A DNA stretch of 64,000 bases, taken from the NCBI GenBank assembly GCA_937899245.1, contig CALDKB010000036.1:1-64000 (forward strand), read 5' to 3'. Origin of the DNA: an uncultured Bacteroidales bacterium. Its GTDB lineage: Bacteria > Bacteroidota > Bacteroidia > Bacteroidales > ML635J-15. Shown one piece after another: positions 61,014-64,000 of this stretch (the first letter of the stretch is position 1; each line of letters starts with the position of its first letter). The notes below the pieces were generated by a model. It did not search any database. It was not told where the DNA came from and saw nothing but the letters and a program-made list of their open reading frames with translations. A program made the position numbers and the translations under genes.

Positions 61014-63344
61014 ATGGAAAAAAAAATATCTAATTTATTATCTAAGGATAAGCCATACGAGTGGAGCTATTCCACTATTGGCGGAGTTACACGTGTAAAC
61101 ATCGAAACAGGCGACGACATTGCCCACCTTGGCGAACTCGACCAGAAAAAATGGACTGTTTTGAGCTGTCCGGTAAAAGGACTGGAAATTGACGAAAGAA
61201 CACTTCGTCTCATGGACAATGACAACGATGAGAAAATCCGCGTCGTTGAAGTTATCGATGCCGCAAATTGGTTGACAAAAGTTCTGAAAGACCCGAATCT
61301 GCTATTAAAGCAAGAAAGTGTCCTTGAACTCTCGTCAATAAACACGGAATGTGAAGAAGGCAAAAAACTTTATGATTCAGCAATCCAGATTCTAAAGAAC
61401 CTCGGTCTTGAAAAGGATAACATCTTCATAGATGACATCTCAGACCGCATGGCGATTTTCGCAAAGACACGCTTCAACGGTGACGGTATCATCACCGAAA
61501 ACTCAAGCGACGACGAAGCACTAAAGGCAATAATTGCCAACTGCATGAAAACTATCGGAAGCAGCAAGGACCGCAGCGGCGACGACGGAATAAATGCCGA
61601 CCAGCTTGAAAGCTTCTACACCAACTGCGCCGACTATGCAGCCTGGATGGCCGACGGCGAAACTCGAAAAGCCGAAGTTTTCCCTTATGGCGACAACACC
61701 GAAGCAGCCTTGAACGCATACAATTCGCTCAAGGAAAAAATCGGAGACTATTTCATGCGCTGTAAACTTGCTTCTTTCAACAACGATTCTACTGCAGCTC
61801 TTGACGTATCTGTTGCCCGCATCGAAGCTATTAGCGACAAGAACCTCACAACTTGCATGGAAGAAATTTCTTCATACCCTATAGCTCGCATAGGCAACAA
61901 GACAGAACTTATGCTCAACGAAAGCATAAATCCTGCTTGGGAAGCCGCTTTTGCTAATATCAAGTCGCTGATTTTCGACATCGACTTTGCTGGAAAAGAG
62001 TCAATATCAGAAAGCGAATGGAATGGCATCGCAAACAAATTCACTGCTTACTGCGACTGGAAATCAACTAAGAAAGGTGAAATTGTCGAATCTTTAGGAC
62101 TTGACACCATTAAAGATATCATCGAAAACAATCGCATGGCCGAACTGCAAAGTTTAATCGACCAAGACAAGGCATTAGAAACAGAAGCTAATGAAATAGA
62201 AAGCGTAGACAAACTCATGCATTTGTATCGCGATTTCTACAAGTTGCTGAAGAACTTTGTCACTCTTTCCGATTTCTATTCATGCGACGGAAAGGCAAAG
62301 GCAATATTCCAGGCCGGTACCCTTTATATCGACCAGCGCAGCTGCGAGCTTTGTATCAAGGTTTCTGATATGGCAAAGCATAATACCATGGCAAGTTTCA
62401 GCGGAATGTACCTTGTATATTGCGACTGCTTCTCAAAGCAAAAGAACCAAACAATGACAATTGCAGCTGTAATAACCAATGGAGACGTAAACAACATCAT
62501 GGTCGGCAAGAACGCCCTTTTCTATGATCGCGACGGCCTCGACTGGGATGCTACAGTTACAAAGATAATCGACAACCCGATAAGTATTCGTCAGGCTTTC
62601 TGGTCGCCATACCGTAAATTCGGACGCTTTGTAGAAGACAAGATCAATAAGTTTGCTGCAAGCCAAGACGACAAGATGACAAACGAGGCGACAGGCAAGA
62701 TCGGTAATGCCGGCGACGAAATGGTTGCCAATGCAAGCAAGGCGGCACAAAATACTCCGGGAACCGACAAGAGCAAGACACAAGCATTCGACATCGCTAA
62801 ATTCTGCGGTATCTTTGCCGCAATAGGTATGGCATTAGGATATATCGGAGCATTCCTCGTTTCGGTAATAACTGGATTCCTCGATTTAAAATGGTGGCAG
62901 ATGCCATTGGCACTTGTTGGCGTTCTTCTTCTCATTTCGGGACCGGCAATGATTATGGCTTGGCTTAAACTACGCAAGCGTAACCTTTCTCCTGTACTTA
63001 ATGCCAACGGTTGGGCTGTCAACGCTCAGGCATACGTAAATATCCAATTCGGAGCTACTCTTACCAAGCTTGCTAACTTCCCGAAACTTGCCGGACTTCA
63101 GGATCCATTCGCTAAAAAGCGTACTCCTGTTTGGAGAAAAATCCTATCCGTAATCATTGCATTAGGTATAATTTTCGGCATATTGTACTTTACAAATGTT
63201 CTTTCGCATGTCGGACTTCCTTTCCGTAAGGAAGAACCAAAGGTTGAAGTTGCTGCAACCGACACTGTTCCAGCTCCTGCCGATACAACAGCAGTTGCCG
63301 CAGAAGAAGTTCCTGCAGAACCAGAACCTGCACCAGCAGAATAA
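61014..63344 (+). CDS. large membrane protein of unknown function with EF-hand-like loops
   Basis: 776 residues. No signal peptide. The N-terminal 590 residues are helical and soluble-looking. DNDNDEKIRVVE (68-79) fits a 12-residue EF-hand loop, with Asp at positions 1, 3 and 5 and Glu at 12; weaker Asp-rich loops are FNGDGIITEN near 154 and DRSGDDGINADQLE near 186. C-terminally there are two close hydrophobic helices (about 597-655) and one more (about 709-731), then a Pro/Ala/Glu tail. The topology suggests a cytoplasmic sensor or scaffold attached to the inner membrane. I do not recognise the family. Own promoter and terminator. Confidence 0.75.
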   Translation: MEKKISNLLSKDKPYEWSYSTIGGVTRVNIETGDDIAHLGELDQKKWTVLSCPVKGLEIDERTLRLMDNDNDEKIRVVEVIDAANWLTKVLKDPNLLLKQESVLELSSINTECEEGKKLYDSAIQILKNLGLEKDNIFIDDISDRMAIFAKTRFNGDGIITENSSDDEALKAIIANCMKTIGSSKDRSGDDGINADQLESFYTNCADYAAWMADGETRKAEVFPYGDNTEAALNAYNSLKEKIGDYFMRCKLASFNNDSTAALDVSVARIEAISDKNLTTCMEEISSYPIARIGNKTELMLNESINPAWEAAFANIKSLIFDIDFAGKESISESEWNGIANKFTAYCDWKSTKKGEIVESLGLDTIKDIIENNRMAELQSLIDQDKALETEANEIESVDKLMHLYRDFYKLLKNFVTLSDFYSCDGKAKAIFQAGTLYIDQRSCELCIKVSDMAKHNTMASFSGMYLVYCDCFSKQKNQTMTIAAVITNGDVNNIMVGKNALFYDRDGLDWDATVTKIIDNPISIRQAFWSPYRKFGRFVEDKINKFAASQDDKMTNEATGKIGNAGDEMVANASKAAQNTPGTDKSKTQAFDIAKFCGIFAAIGMALGYIGAFLVSVITGFLDLKWWQMPLALVGVLLLISGPAMIMAWLKLRKRNLSPVLNANGWAVNAQAYVNIQFGATLTKLANFPKLAGLQDPFAKKRTPVWRKILSVIIALGIIFGILYFTNVLSHVGLPFRKEEPKVEVAATDTVPAPADTTAVAAEEVPAEPEPAPAE

Positions 63345-63364
63345 AACTAATTGGTAGATAACAG

Positions 63365-63400
63365 AAATGGCGGACAGACTTGTCCGCCATTTTTTATTTA
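63365..63400 (+). terminator. terminator after the 61014 gene, shared with clpX
   Basis: AAATGGCGGACA (63365-63376) pairs with 63381-63392 around a four-base loop, followed by TTTTATTTAT. It sits between the convergent 61014 gene and clpX and ends at the clpX stop. Confidence 0.85.
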
Positions 63401-64000
63401 TAAAGATACTAGACTGTCATTTTCTCTTAAACTAGAATTTACTATGAACACAATTGTGAGCCGGTGCATAGCATCATCAACACTCAACATGCCATTTCTG
63501 CAAAGCATCTCCTTCACAAACGTTTCATCCACGATTAGCAACCTCCCCTTGCTTTCCTCTGCATATTCATACATCACATCAAGAAGTATCTCCTCCATTA
63601 CGCCACGCAAACCTCTTGCTCCAGTTTCACTATCATGCGCAACTTTTGCAATAATGGACAATGCTTCCTTTGTGAACTTCAATTCAACATTGTCATACGA
63701 CATCAACTTCTGGTATTGCTTCAAAATTGAATTCTTAGGTTCAGTCAGAATCTTTACCATATGCTCAACAGACAATGGATTTGTGTTGGCAATAACAGGG
63801 AAACGTCCAATAAACTCAGGAATCAAGCCAAACGACTTCAAATCATCTGCCTTTACCTTATCCAAAATTTTATCGTTTTCAAGCTGCTGAATATCCGTAT
63901 ATGCCGCACTGCTCTTGAAACCAACACTGCTCTTATTAAACCTCGACTCAACATATTGCTCAATGCCCGGGAATGCACCCAATGCAATGAATAGTATATT
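63398..64000 (-). CDS. ATP-dependent protease ATPase subunit ClpX (C-terminal part)
   Basis: Partial; the N-terminus lies beyond the right edge. The frame is open to 64000 (NILFIALGAFPGIEQYVESR). DLKSFGLIPEFIGRFPVIANTNPL is the ClpX sensor/RFG region, SETGARGLRGVMEEILLDVMYE holds the sensor 2 Arg. ClpX unfolds substrates for ClpP. The C-terminus ends with a short non-conserved FIVNSSLRENDSLVSL tail. Confidence 0.93.
   Translation of the reverse strand, partial: NILFIALGAFPGIEQYVESRFNKSSVGFKSSAAYTDIQQLENDKILDKVKADDLKSFGLIPEFIGRFPVIANTNPLSVEHMVKILTEPKNSILKQYQKLMSYDNVELKFTKEALSIIAKVAHDSETGARGLRGVMEEILLDVMYEYAEESKGRLLIVDETFVKEMLCRNGMLSVDDAMHRLTIVFIVNSSLRENDSLVSL

Overview
The window looks like a chromosomal segment from a member of the Bacteroidales (Bacteroidota). 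Evidence: promoters of the Bacteroidetes type (a TAnnTTTG -7 box, usually close to the start codon, seen at about 18 sites); no obvious Shine-Dalgarno sequences; ribosomal protein S16 with a long Ala/Glu/Lys tail; a dcw cluster without murF or ddl; a FtsL-like protein of the Bacteroidetes type; a penicillin-binding protein ending in a PASTA domain; MraY with extra inserts; a bacterial GGGP synthase; and a guaB-parvulin-parvulin-SurA run. The DNPR motif in MurE points to meso-diaminopimelate peptidoglycan. I found no tRNA, rRNA, CRISPR array, insertion sequence or prophage.

Layout. 0.2-1.2 kb: tRNA-dihydrouridine synthase. 1.6-8.3 kb: a rightward run of small enzymes and lipoproteins (metallophosphoesterase, YiiX-type cysteine amidase, YjbR-like, VanX-like dipeptidase, TIGR04076, HAD, LicA-like kinase, GrpB, TIGR02172 kinase). 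8.3-10.1 kb: a secreted thioredoxin-fold protein divergent from an MsrA-AlkD fusion. 10.1-11.9 kb: a tightly packed three-gene accessory cassette (Asp-box repeat microprotein, PD-(D/E)XK nuclease-like protein, unknown protein), the best candidate here for an undescribed system. 11.9-14.0 kb: DUF1295 membrane protein, YgjP-like metallopeptidase, small conserved protein. 14.2-29.9 kb: the leftward division and cell-wall operon mraZ-rsmH-ftsL-ftsI-murE-mraY-murD-ftsW-murG-murC-ftsQ-ftsA-ftsZ-yqeY, with a clear MraZ operator upstream.

30-36 kb: a secreted glycan-binding-like protein, an acyltransferase, Vsr endonuclease, a secreted metalloprotease, and a 444-base gap holding two strong palindromes. 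35.7-44.7 kb, leftward: recQ-lipoprotein-purD-membrane protein-polyprenyl synthase, then atpD-atpC, then a DUF2520 protein and KdsC. 44.8-51.0 kb, rightward: guaB, three periplasmic folding factors and a cyclophilin. 51.0-58.6 kb, leftward: Nfu, Mrp, rimM, rpsP, then GGGP synthase-nadA-asd-GH25 lysozyme, then YfcE-like phosphodiesterase and rplU-rpmA. 58.6-63.4 kb: a decayed secreted-peptide ORF, a large frameshifted accessory gene and a 776-residue membrane protein of unknown function. The right edge cuts clpX.

Most of the window is vertically inherited housekeeping. The accessory material is concentrated at 10.1-11.9, 35.2-35.7 and 58.6-63.4 kb. All homology statements come from recognising motifs by eye; no database search was run.
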